Source: JAKSCF01 sp028279945
GTDB taxonomy: Bacteria; Bacillota; Clostridia; Peptostreptococcales; JAAYPU01
Length of the DNA: 30,996 bases
Assembly: GCA_028279945.1 (NCBI GenBank)
Contig: JANQMT010000210.1
Span: 1 to 30,996 of the forward strand
Direction of reading: 5' to 3'
The notes beneath the pieces are model-generated. The model had not been told where the DNA came from. It did no database searches and was given only the letters and a program-made list of their open reading frames with translations. The stretch's first letter is position 1, and the number at the start of each line of letters is the position of its first letter. Positions 23,799 to 30,996 of the stretch are shown here, in pieces. Made by a program: the position numbers and the translations under genes.

Positions 23799-24905
23799 AT
23801 GAAAGAACAGAGATTGGTCCAAAGCTTCATGGACATGGTTAGAATAGACAGTCTTTCTTTAAAAGAAAAAAAGTTTGCTGAGTTTGTTATTAAAGAGCTT
23901 GAAGGTCTAGGATTTTCTGTTGAGATTGATGATGCAGGATTAGAATGGGGCGGAGAAATCGGAAATGTTTACGGTTTCTTAAAAGGTGTACCCCATAAAA
24001 AATCAGTCTGCTTTTGTGCACACTTAGATACGGTTACACCTGGAGAGAACATTAAGCCTGTTCACAAAGAGGATAAAATCACCAGTGATGGCACCACTAT
24101 ATTGGCAAGTGATGATAAAAGCGGTATTGCAGCTATCATTGAAGCAGTAAAATCCACTATTGAAAATGACGTGACCCACGGAGATATAGAAGTATTATTT
24201 ACCATTGGGGAGGAAAAGGCATTAAATGGTTCCAAGAGCTTAGATATCAACATGATTAAATCTGAGATGATTTATGTGTTAGACAGCGACGGAGAAGTAG
24301 GTGGTGTAGTTACCCATGGCCCAACTCAAACCGTGTTGGAATTTGTGGTTCATGGTAAAGCGGCACATTCTGGTGTAGAACCGGAAAAAGGCATCAGTGC
24401 GATACAAGTTGCATCAAAGGCAATCGCTCAGATGAATCTACTGCGTGTTGATAAAGAGACCACCGCAAATGTCGGATACATAAATGGTGGGGGGCCTAAT
24501 CATATTGTATGTGATAAGGTGGTTTTTACTGCAGAAGTTAGGAGCTTAAAGCAAGAAAAAATGGATGCTCAAGTTAAACATATGGAAGACATTACGAAAG
24601 CTGCAGCAGACAAATACATGACCACATGTGAAATCACTAAATCTGTTAATTACCCGCCATTTAATATCAGTGAAAATGCTGTGATATTAGAGGTAGCAAA
24701 GCAGGCTATTCATAATCTTAAACTGCCTTTGGTTATAAAAGGGACCGGCGCAGGCAGTGACTGCAATATATTTAACGGTAAAGGCGTGGACACCGTGATT
24801 TTAGCTACCGGCATAACCAATCCACATTCAACAGAAGAATATATCCTGGTTAAAGACTTGTGCAATGCAGCAAGACTTGTAGAAGAAATTATAGAGGTAG
24901 TTTAA
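23799..24905 (+). CDS. M20-family metallohydrolase, peptidase T-like
   Basis: This 368-residue protein has the M20 binuclear metal set: His and Asp in CAHLDTVTPG, Asp in ASDDKSGIAAI, the catalytic Glu pair in IGEEKALNG, Asp in YVLDSDGEVGG and His in ITNPHSTEEYI. The central dimerisation domain carries AAHSGVEPEKGISAIQVA and NVGYINGGGPNHIVC. It resembles tripeptidase-like proteins, but M20 members also include amidases and deacylases. It lies second in the operon with AAGGAG before its ATG. Uptake and amide cleavage of the operon's substrate is the inferred role. Confidence 0.85.
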   Translation: MKEQRLVQSFMDMVRIDSLSLKEKKFAEFVIKELEGLGFSVEIDDAGLEWGGEIGNVYGFLKGVPHKKSVCFCAHLDTVTPGENIKPVHKEDKITSDGTTILASDDKSGIAAIIEAVKSTIENDVTHGDIEVLFTIGEEKALNGSKSLDINMIKSEMIYVLDSDGEVGGVVTHGPTQTVLEFVVHGKAAHSGVEPEKGISAIQVASKAIAQMNLLRVDKETTANVGYINGGGPNHIVCDKVVFTAEVRSLKQEKMDAQVKHMEDITKAAADKYMTTCEITKSVNYPPFNISENAVILEVAKQAIHNLKLPLVIKGTGAGSDCNIFNGKGVDTVILATGITNPHSTEEYILVKDLCNAARLVEEIIEVV

Positions 24906-24969
24906 AAGTAAAAAATGATTAGAACCCTCATGGGGTCAAATATAAAAAAATAAAGGGAGGAAAAATATT

Positions 24970-26139
24970 ATGATACCTAGATACCCGGATTTTTCTAAGG
25001 AAGAATTTGAAAACCGATGGCGCAGAGCTCAAGAGTTAATGAAAAAAGAAGGGATTAATGGTCTTCTAATCACAGAGAGACTAAATTACATGTACTTTAC
25101 AGGACACAATTCTGTACAAAATAGGATAGATAAAATAAGACCTTATATTTTCATATTGCCACAAGAAGGCGAAGGCACTTTGATTACTATGCCATTTGAA
25201 GTTGAACAAGTATACGATACTTCTTGGGTACAAGATGTACGAGAAGCTGGACTTATGAACCATGCAAACTTTATTGCAAGCATTCTAAAAGAAAAAGGTC
25301 TTGATGGTAAGGTTGTAGGCTGTGAGCTGGGTAGAGAGCAATATTTAGGTCTTAACTATCAAACTTTTAATGAAATAACGGACGAAATGCCAGACTCTAA
25401 ATTTGTAGATGCTTCTAAGATTTTTCTTGAGCTAAGATCAATAAAATCACCTAAAGAGATTGAGTACATTAAAAAGGCTGCAAGTATGGTAGCCCAAGCT
25501 GAAATGGAAACTTTTGAAGAAGTAAAATTGGGAATGAGTGAGATAGAAATCAGTAACATTCTTAGAACAAAGATAGCTGAAAAAGGTGGAGAAACCGTTA
25601 CATTCTTACTGGTTGCCATAGGAGAAGGACCTACTGGAGGCAGTGTACTTGTCCCAACACCACAAGTTGTAAAAGAGGGCGTTACACTATGCTTAGATGC
25701 AGGTGTAGAATTTAGAGGATTATCTTGTGATATATGCCGGACTGCATTTGTAGGTGAGCCGCCACAAGAAGCAAAAGATTTCTACGGATGGATGATGAAA
25801 CTGCGCTATGAGTGTGACGACATGCTGGTAGTGGGTAATACACCTTCTGTTATCATCGACCATGTTAATGCATCTGTAAAAGAAAGAGGATTAAAGCTGT
25901 TAGGCGTAGGACGTGTGGGTCACGGTGTAGGATATGAAACGACAGAGTATCCTTCATTAGCGGCAGAGGAAGAAATCGTATTTAAGCCGGGTATGACATT
26001 TGCCTGCAATCCAAACTTTGTAGAAAAACCTTATGGTATGTTCAACAGTGAAGATAACTGGGCGATTACTGAAGATGGGAAACCAGAGTTGCTATCTGTG
26101 CCTAAAGCACCTAAAGAACTTACAGTCATCAAGGTATGA
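24970..26139 (+). CDS. M24 (pita-bread/creatinase-fold) hydrolase with one altered metal ligand
   Basis: This 389-residue protein has an N-terminal creatinase-type domain (1-155) and a C-terminal M24 catalytic domain (160-389). Of the five standard metal residues four are visible: D243 (LDAGVEF), D254 (SCDICRT), H318 (VGHGVGYE) and E361 (SEDNWAI). The fifth, Glu in TVEPG, is replaced by N347 in FACNPNF. Standard Xaa-Pro peptidases keep all five; creatinase and ectoine hydrolase (DoeA) are family members that changed this region and act on non-peptides. It could therefore hydrolyse a small cyclic or guanidino-type compound. GGGAGG precedes the ATG. Function remains open. Confidence 0.82.
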   Translation: MIPRYPDFSKEEFENRWRRAQELMKKEGINGLLITERLNYMYFTGHNSVQNRIDKIRPYIFILPQEGEGTLITMPFEVEQVYDTSWVQDVREAGLMNHANFIASILKEKGLDGKVVGCELGREQYLGLNYQTFNEITDEMPDSKFVDASKIFLELRSIKSPKEIEYIKKAASMVAQAEMETFEEVKLGMSEIEISNILRTKIAEKGGETVTFLLVAIGEGPTGGSVLVPTPQVVKEGVTLCLDAGVEFRGLSCDICRTAFVGEPPQEAKDFYGWMMKLRYECDDMLVVGNTPSVIIDHVNASVKERGLKLLGVGRVGHGVGYETTEYPSLAAEEEIVFKPGMTFACNPNFVEKPYGMFNSEDNWAITEDGKPELLSVPKAPKELTVIKV

Positions 26140-26200
26140 TAACAAAATAACTGAGTTAAAACCAATAAATAGGACAGCATTGGCCTTTTGATTGATGCAT

Positions 26201-26243
26201 AAGTATGGAGAGCTGAATTGTATCCAATTGACTCTCTATACTT
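26201..26243 (+). repeat. Long intercistronic hairpin between the M24 and aminotransferase genes
   Basis: Arms aagtatggagag (26201-26212) and ctctctatactt (26232-26243) pair over 12 positions with one G-U, and an inner aattg/caatt stem extends it. No T-run follows, so it is more likely a processing or stabilising element, or an attenuator, than a terminator. Confidence 0.55.
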
Positions 26244-26268
26244 GTAGACAGAAGGGGGAAAAAACAAG

Positions 26269-27471
26269 ATGAATATTATAAGCTCTAGGATGGGTCTTTT
26301 AAAACCATCAGGAACACTTGCAGTAGCTGATTTATCAAGAAAACTAAAGAGTGAAGGGAAGAATATTCTTGACTTGGCAGAAGGCGAATCAGATTTTGAA
26401 ACACCCGGTCACATTGCCGATGAGGCAAAAAAAGCAATAGATGACGGATGCACACGCTATACGGCAGTAGATGGTATTCCGGCCCTAAAAAAAGCAATTC
26501 AAAGAAAGTTCTTTGAGGAGACGGATATTGAATTTGAATCCGCCAATATTATTGTTGGTGCCGGCGCGAAGCAATTAATCTTTGCTGCATTGATGGCGAC
26601 CATCGATGAAAAAGACGAAGTGGTTGTTCCAAGCCCCTTTTGGGTATCTTATCGTGACATAGCCAAGGTATTTGGTGGAAAAGTGATAACGGTGGACTTA
26701 AATGAAAGTAGTGGATTTGTACCCAACGTAGAAGCCTTGACTAAGGAATTTACTAAAAAGACTAAGTGGTTGATTTTGAACTCTCCAAACAATCCAACCG
26801 GTGCAGTTTACACCAAAGCTTTCTTTTCAGAACTGGAAAAGGCTTTGGAAGCTTTTCCGGATATCATGATTTTGTCAGATGAAATATATGAAGAAATTAC
26901 TTATAACGGTGAAAGAGCACCATCTATTTTAACAGCGGCACCTAAGCTTAAAGAAAGATCGCTTGTAATCAACGGAGTTTCAAAAAAATATGCCATGACC
27001 GGATGGCGAATTGGCTACGCCATAGGTCCAAAAAATTTGGTTTCTGCTATGAACACTATTATTGGTCAAACCACAACCAATGCTTGCTCTATTAGTCAGG
27101 AAGCAGCGGCTAAAGCCATTTCAGGCAGTCAAGAGTTCTTTAAATCCTTTATGGTAGAATACAAAAAGCGTCGTGACTTTATTGTTGAGGAGTTGAGTGA
27201 AATAAAAGGTCTTTCCTTTGCAAAACCAGAAGGCGCATTTTATATATTTGTTTCCTGCAAAGATTTTTTAAATAAATATAAATATAAAGAAAAACGCATT
27301 CAAACGGATGTAGATTTTGTGAGTTATGTCATGGATGTTGGCGGTGTATCCGTTGTACCGGGAACTGCTTTTGGTATGGAAGGGTATTTTAGAATCTGCT
27401 TTGCTAAAAATCAAGATACATTAAAGGAGGCGATGAAACGAATTAAAGATGCTTTAAATCTATTGAAATAA
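26269..27471 (+). CDS. PLP-dependent class I aminotransferase (aspartate-aminotransferase fold)
   Basis: This 400-residue fold-type I enzyme shows the PLP Lys at K239 in SKKYAMTGWRIGYA, the LNSPNNPTGAVYT motif (170-182), SDEIYEEITY and the C-terminal Arg in YFRICFAKN. The N-terminal AEGESDFETPGHI stretch corresponds to the substrate-closing loop. It moves amino groups from an amino acid to 2-oxoglutarate or a similar acceptor. In this operon it would convert a released amino acid to the 2-oxo acid that an aldolase can cleave. Donor specificity cannot be told from sequence. GGGGG lies upstream of the ATG, after an intercistronic hairpin. Confidence 0.9.
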   Translation: MNIISSRMGLLKPSGTLAVADLSRKLKSEGKNILDLAEGESDFETPGHIADEAKKAIDDGCTRYTAVDGIPALKKAIQRKFFEETDIEFESANIIVGAGAKQLIFAALMATIDEKDEVVVPSPFWVSYRDIAKVFGGKVITVDLNESSGFVPNVEALTKEFTKKTKWLILNSPNNPTGAVYTKAFFSELEKALEAFPDIMILSDEIYEEITYNGERAPSILTAAPKLKERSLVINGVSKKYAMTGWRIGYAIGPKNLVSAMNTIIGQTTTNACSISQEAAAKAISGSQEFFKSFMVEYKKRRDFIVEELSEIKGLSFAKPEGAFYIFVSCKDFLNKYKYKEKRIQTDVDFVSYVMDVGGVSVVPGTAFGMEGYFRICFAKNQDTLKEAMKRIKDALNLLK

Positions 27472-27491
27472 AAAAATATAAGGAGGTATGT

Positions 27492-27536
27492 GTGAAAAAG
27501 GTAGCAATAGAAGCAATTGTTTGTAAACCTGATTAA
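27492..27536 (+). other. 14-codon mini-ORF with strong ribosome site (gene remnant or leader peptide)
   Basis: AGGAGG at 27481-27486 is followed 5 nt later by GTG and the codons for MKKVAIEAIVCKPD, then TAA. The residues look like the opening strand of a cytosolic protein rather than a regulatory peptide, so a gene cut off by a nonsense or deletion event is plausible. No matching downstream frame continues it before the symporter gene. The gap to 27695 also holds a tandem 9-mer, aactgaatt, near 27557. Confidence 0.4.
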
Positions 27537-27694
27537 AGGATACTATTTTTTTAAACTGAATTAACTGAATTTTCTATACAAATAGACAAAAAAGCAATAA
27601 TCTTATTGAGTTATAGTTATAATAAAAAATACAGCTGCCACTAGGAACAAAAGTAACAATACAAAGCAATGTTCAAAAAGAAAGGAGTAATTTT

Positions 27695-29146
27695 ATGGAT
27701 AATAGTAAAATTATCATTCTCATCACTATGGTAATCTATATCGGAGGGATGCTTACCATAGGCGTATTTTTCTCAAAAAGAAATAATAGCCAAGAAGACT
27801 TTCTTTTAGGTGGAAGGAAAATTCCTGGATGGGCGTTGGCATTGTCTGAACGTGCAACGGGTGAATCCGTATGGATGGTGCTTGCGGCAAGCGGGTATGT
27901 TTATGCAAAAGGTGTTTCGTCTATACTTTTAATTATTGCGTCAATATTGGGACCAAGTTTAGGCTGGATTTTCTTATCCAAATGCTTGATGAATGAAAGT
28001 AAAGAAAAGAATGCATTAACCGTTCCTTCATTATTTGCTAAAAAATACAGCGATGAAGCAAAGAAAATACAATGGGCATGCGGCCTGTTGTTTACCGGTA
28101 TGCTGACTTTCTATATTGCGGCTCAGTTTTCAGGAGCAGGTAAAACGTTGATGAAAGTATTTGATGTTGACCCTGTTATGGCATCTATTTTTATTGCTGT
28201 TCTTACGATTATATATGCTTTTTTAGGTGGCTTCTTCGCGGTAGTATGGACAGATGTTGTGCAAGCTATATTAATGATAGGTTTATTCATTGGTCTGCCA
28301 ATAGTATGCTTCTATCAAATTAATGCTCAAGGATTAAGTATTGCAGCTGCCTTAGCTGATGCCGGTCCTTCCTATAATAGTGTTACTCAAGGCGCCACAG
28401 GCTTTTCTGTAGTTCTTATACTGATTGCTAACCTTTCATTTATGCTATCAGCTATCGGTAGACCGGAATTAAACTCTAGACGTATGGCAATAAGAAATGA
28501 ACAAGAACGAAAACTAGCAATCCAAGTATCCGTATGGTGGTCATTGGCTGCTTATATAGGCGTATTTTGTATTGGTATTTTCGGAATCGTTTTATATGGA
28601 ACAGGAACTATTACAGACCGTGAATTGCTTGTTCCTCAGATGCTAACTGACTTCTTGCCTCCATGGCTTGCCGGCGTTATGCTTGCAGCTATTCTTGCAG
28701 CAATGATGTCAACAGCCGATTCTTTACTACTGGTAGTTACCTCTTCGGTATCAGAGGATATTGTTCATGGTGCAATGGGAAGAAAGCTAAATGAAAAGCA
28801 GTTGGTGAAACTTTCTAGACTTGTAGTCGTTGGTTCTGGTTTCTTAGGGCTAATCCTTGGAATTACAGCAAATTCACTAGTATTTACGATTATTAACTGG
28901 CATACGGCAAGTGTGGCATGTTCCTTTGCAGCCATAATGCTGCTAGTGTTCTTATGGAAGAGAATGTCCTCAAAGGCTATCGTTCCAATGGTAGTAAGCG
29001 GTTTTGTCATTACGGTTGTTTGGATGAGCTTTGGCTTTGAAAAATACATTACCAGTAGATTTGTAGTCTTTGCAGTTAACCTGGCACTAGGCGTTATCAT
29101 CAGCCTTATGGCTGCATCCAAAAATAAAGGTGCACATCAAGAATAA
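27695..29146 (+). CDS. Sodium:solute symporter (SSS family, PutP-like)
   Basis: This 483-residue protein has about 13 membrane helices and the LeuT-like SSS layout. The first helix-loop region YIGGMLTIGVFFSKRNNSQEDFLLGGRKIPGW is split by the hallmark EDFLLGGR. The segment SERATGESVWMVLAASG (about 51-67) and GRPELNSRRMAIRNEQE resemble PutP proline carriers, and the sodium-site helix 8 reads AAMMSTADSLLLVVTSSVSEDI. It is separated from the aminotransferase by 223 bp and followed by a terminator. As the only transporter of the operon it likely imports the substrate. The cargo, whether proline, a betaine or another amino acid derivative, is unknown. Confidence 0.88.
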   Translation: MDNSKIIILITMVIYIGGMLTIGVFFSKRNNSQEDFLLGGRKIPGWALALSERATGESVWMVLAASGYVYAKGVSSILLIIASILGPSLGWIFLSKCLMNESKEKNALTVPSLFAKKYSDEAKKIQWACGLLFTGMLTFYIAAQFSGAGKTLMKVFDVDPVMASIFIAVLTIIYAFLGGFFAVVWTDVVQAILMIGLFIGLPIVCFYQINAQGLSIAAALADAGPSYNSVTQGATGFSVVLILIANLSFMLSAIGRPELNSRRMAIRNEQERKLAIQVSVWWSLAAYIGVFCIGIFGIVLYGTGTITDRELLVPQMLTDFLPPWLAGVMLAAILAAMMSTADSLLLVVTSSVSEDIVHGAMGRKLNEKQLVKLSRLVVVGSGFLGLILGITANSLVFTIINWHTASVACSFAAIMLLVFLWKRMSSKAIVPMVVSGFVITVVWMSFGFEKYITSRFVVFAVNLALGVIISLMAASKNKGAHQE

Positions 29147-29166
29147 ATCTTTTTTAGATATATATT

Positions 29167-29201
29167 CGGGCGTACCTACAGATTAGGTATGCCTGATTTT
29201 T
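29167..29201 (+). terminator. Rho-independent terminator after the symporter gene
   Basis: Arms cgggcgtacct (29167-29177) and aggtatgcctg (29185-29195) pair over 11 positions including two G-U pairs, with a 7-nt loop and ATTTTT tail. It ends the main operon, though the metallo-beta-lactamase gene follows in the same direction and may be reached by read-through. Confidence 0.8.
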
Positions 29202-29237
29202 AATTAGACCAATTAAGTAAAGGGGGAGATAAATCAT

Positions 29238-30191
29238 ATGGACAAGATAATTAATATTTGCCCTGTAGATGAGTTGCGTGTTACAAGTGTAGTAGACAAT
29301 AATGCAGACCGAAGCTTTCGGACTGAAGGAGAGAAAGCAATAGTAAGCCGCTTCCAATTTCCAAAAGAGATGTATGATGGCATACTTCCTTTTGCTGAGC
29401 ACGGCTTTTCTATGCTGCTTGAAACCAAAATAGGTCAGGAGAAAGCCTGTGTATTAGTAGATGCCGGTGTAACTCAGGCCGGATTTGTTAACAATATTAA
29501 GGCATTTAATATTAATATAAATAAGATTGATTCCGTAGTGATCACCCATGGTCATGCCGATCACTTTTTAGGGTTGCCCGCTCTTGCAGCAGAATTTGGT
29601 TTAAGAGGATTGAAGGTTATAGCACATCCGGAAGCCTTTAACCCAAGAAAATTTGCAGAGTCACCAGATGGACCATTTGTGATGCTTAAAACATTAGATA
29701 AAAGTGAGTTAGAAGCAGTCGGTTTTGAAGTAGAACAAAATGAAAAACCTATAGTATTAGGAAATAGAATGATGATGGCTTCAGGAACCGTCCCAAGAGA
29801 TCCTAGATATGACAACACGTTGCTATTCCATTATTCCGGCTGCTCTGATGGCTGGCGGCCTGATCCCAATGTAGTAGATGATCAGTTTGTTGCTGTTAAT
29901 GTAAAAGGGAAAGGGTTAGTTATTGTTACTGGATGTGGACATTCCGGTTTGATCAATATTATCAGGTATGCTCAGAAGATAACGGGTGAAGAAAAAGTAT
30001 TAGCAATACTTGGTGGATTTCATTTATACCAAAATCCGAATAATTCTAAGATATATAAAGCATTAAGAGATATAAATCCTAAATTTATTATTCCAACCCA
30101 TTGCACAGGTTGGAAGGACACACATTTAATGGCATCAAACTTTCCGGAAAAATTTATTCAAAACTCTGTTGGAACTGTATATACTTTTTAA
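29238..30191 (+). CDS. Metallo-beta-lactamase-fold hydrolase
   Basis: This 317-residue protein carries the fold's metal motifs: THGHADHFLG (HxHxDH), TGCGHSGLINI, GGFHLY and the final His in IIPTHCTGWKDT. The pattern is that of the family annotated as 7,8-dihydropterin-6-yl-methyl-aminobenzene phosphate synthase-like, named after a methanopterin step, which clostridia lack. The true substrate is therefore unknown. GGGGGAG precedes the ATG. It follows the terminator of the symporter by about 40 nt, and may share the operon's function or be an independent gene. Confidence 0.85.
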   Translation: MDKIINICPVDELRVTSVVDNNADRSFRTEGEKAIVSRFQFPKEMYDGILPFAEHGFSMLLETKIGQEKACVLVDAGVTQAGFVNNIKAFNININKIDSVVITHGHADHFLGLPALAAEFGLRGLKVIAHPEAFNPRKFAESPDGPFVMLKTLDKSELEAVGFEVEQNEKPIVLGNRMMMASGTVPRDPRYDNTLLFHYSGCSDGWRPDPNVVDDQFVAVNVKGKGLVIVTGCGHSGLINIIRYAQKITGEEKVLAILGGFHLYQNPNNSKIYKALRDINPKFIIPTHCTGWKDTHLMASNFPEKFIQNSVGTVYTF

Positions 30192-30385
30192 TATAATATT
30201 ATGAATAAAATATGATTTAAAATCCTTTGCCGTATTGTAGTATTGGATAATTTATTTAAAAAAGAAAATACTAAACATCGAAGTTAATTTTATAAATAGA
30301 GAAACAGATTTTTAAGTATTTTTGTACTGAAAAGTAATTAATTTTGAAAAAAGAAAGTATTTTATAATTATTGTCATTAGGCGTC

Positions 30386-30414
30386 TTGACATATAAAATT
30401 CAATATAATATAAT
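30386..30414 (+). promoter_or_regulatory. Sigma-A promoter for rplM-rpsI
   Basis: TTGACA (30386-30391), a 17-bp spacer and TATAAT (30409-30414) form a perfect consensus promoter, with a start expected near 30421. The preceding part of the 302-bp gap (30192-30385) is plain AT-rich DNA in which I see no terminator or gene. Confidence 0.9.
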
Positions 30415-30420
30415 GATAAC

Positions 30421-30480
30421 GCTATTCGTGTAAAAATCCACTAGCCCCGGATTTTAACATAAATAATAGATACGAAAATT
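30421..30480 (+). ncRNA. Probable ribosomal protein L13 leader
   Basis: The 5' leader of rplM has a stem aaaatcc (30433-30439) / ggatttt (30449-30455) with loop actagcccc, followed by an AT-rich stretch and GGAGG. Firmicutes rplM messages often carry an L13 leader that binds L13. The position and a CCCCGGATTTT-like block agree, but I have only memory to compare. Confidence 0.45.
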
Positions 30481-30493
30481 TGGAGGTACTAAG

Positions 30494-30922
30494 ATGAAAT
30501 CATTCATTGCTAAGCCTCATGAAGTGGAAAGAAAATGGTATGTTGTAGATGCAGAAGGTAAAACATTAGGACGATTAACTTCTGAGGTAGCATCTATCTT
30601 AAGAGGTAAACATAAACCAATATATACACCTCATGTCGATACTGGGGATTATGTTATTATTGTAAATGCTGAAAAGGTAGAAGTTACAGGTAAAAAGAGA
30701 CAGCAAAAAATGTACAGACACCATACTGGTTTCCCTGGAGGATTAAAAGAATTTACATTTGAAAAAATGCTAGAAAAAAAACCTGAAGAGATTGTTTCAC
30801 ATGCTGTTAAAGGTATGCTTCCTAAAGGAAAATTGGGTAGACAAATGTTTAAAAAACTTAAGGTTTATTGTGGTCCAGACCATAAGCACGAAGCACAAAA
30901 ACCTGAAGTATTAGAGGTATAG
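30494..30922 (+). CDS. rplM: 50S ribosomal protein L13
   Basis: This 142-residue protein matches L13 throughout: the N terminus MKSFIAKPHEVERKWYVVDAEGKTLGRL, then ASILRGKHKPIYTPHVDTGDYVI, GKKRQQKMYRHHTGFPGG and HAVKGMLPKGKLGRQMFKKLKVY. It is a large-subunit assembly protein. TTTGGAGG lies before the ATG. rpsI follows after 17 nt. Its usual upstream neighbour truA is not next to it here. Confidence 0.98.
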   Translation: MKSFIAKPHEVERKWYVVDAEGKTLGRLTSEVASILRGKHKPIYTPHVDTGDYVIIVNAEKVEVTGKKRQQKMYRHHTGFPGGLKEFTFEKMLEKKPEEIVSHAVKGMLPKGKLGRQMFKKLKVYCGPDHKHEAQKPEVLEV

Positions 30923-30939
30923 AGGGGAGGTAACTGAAA

Positions 30940-30996
30940 ATGGCAAAAGTACAATATATAGGAACAGGTAGAAGAAAGTCTTCTATAGCAAGAGTT
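30940..30996 (+). CDS. rpsI: 30S ribosomal protein S9 (partial, runs off right edge)
   Basis: Only 19 codons are present, MAKVQYIGTGRRKSSIARV, which is the conserved N terminus of S9 with the GTGRRK block. GGGGAGG lies 9 nt before the ATG. Co-transcription with rplM is nearly universal in bacteria. Confidence 0.95.
   Translation, partial: MAKVQYIGTGRRKSSIARV

Noticed and set aside
29238..30191. Methanopterin biosynthesis role for the MBL-fold protein
   Set aside because: The name is inherited from a homologous family; no other methanopterin gene is in the window and the host looks like a clostridium.

Overview
The window looks like the chromosome of a low-GC, strictly anaerobic, amino-acid-fermenting member of the Clostridia. 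The evidence is AT-rich DNA with strong AGGAGG ribosome sites, a T-box in front of tyrS, a complete crotonyl-CoA to butyryl-CoA gene set, ferredoxin- and ETF-linked redox enzymes, a tungsten/molybdenum aldehyde oxidoreductase, and no respiratory genes. A genus cannot be assigned from this evidence. I saw no tRNA, rRNA, IS element or CRISPR array.

Region 1 (1-16.6 kb, all minus strand) is a fermentation locus. At the left edge is the N-terminal part of a CBS-PAS-PAS-AAA+ activator of sigma-54 RNA polymerase. Then come an aldehyde:ferredoxin oxidoreductase with its ferredoxin, a UraA-fold permease, a strongly divergent member of the 4-hydroxybutyryl-CoA dehydratase/HpaB superfamily, a family-1-type CoA-transferase, EtfA and EtfB, and a small AceTr/SatP-type carboxylate transporter. 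Upstream lies a butyrate operon in the order bcd, ctfA, ctfB, fabD, hbd, crt. Two promoters match the sigma-54 -24/-12 consensus, one before the CoA-transferase/dehydratase pair (8158-8172) and one before bcd (16333-16348). Each has one or two copies of the palindrome GATGTA-N4-TACATC 100-200 bp upstream. I infer that the flanking activator binds these sites and switches on both operons together, coupling a CoA-ester activation and elimination step to beta-oxidation-type chemistry that yields butyrate.

Region 2 (16.6-20.5 kb, plus strand) is a housekeeping-type operon: macrodomain protein, MFS transporter, TruA, YhbY, LOG-family protein and SRPBCC protein. It ends in a hairpin facing tyrS (minus strand), which has a complete tyrosine T-box leader and a clear sigma-A promoter.

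Region 3 (22.2-30.2 kb) is a second catabolic locus. A GntR/FCD repressor (minus) is divergent from a plus-strand operon encoding a KDPG/KHG-like aldolase, an M20 metallohydrolase, an M24 (creatinase-fold) protein, a class I aminotransferase, a sodium:solute symporter and a metallo-beta-lactamase-fold protein. The aldolase lacks the usual phosphate-binding signature and the M24 protein lacks one metal-binding Glu. This suggests uptake, hydrolysis, transamination and retro-aldol cleavage of an unidentified small amide or modified amino acid, not ordinary peptide trimming or sugar-acid degradation.

The right edge holds rplM and the start of rpsI with their own promoter and a probable L13 leader. 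The best candidates for undescribed biology are the dehydratase-family protein with a changed Fe-S ligand set, its two-promoter sigma-54 regulon, and the region 3 operon.
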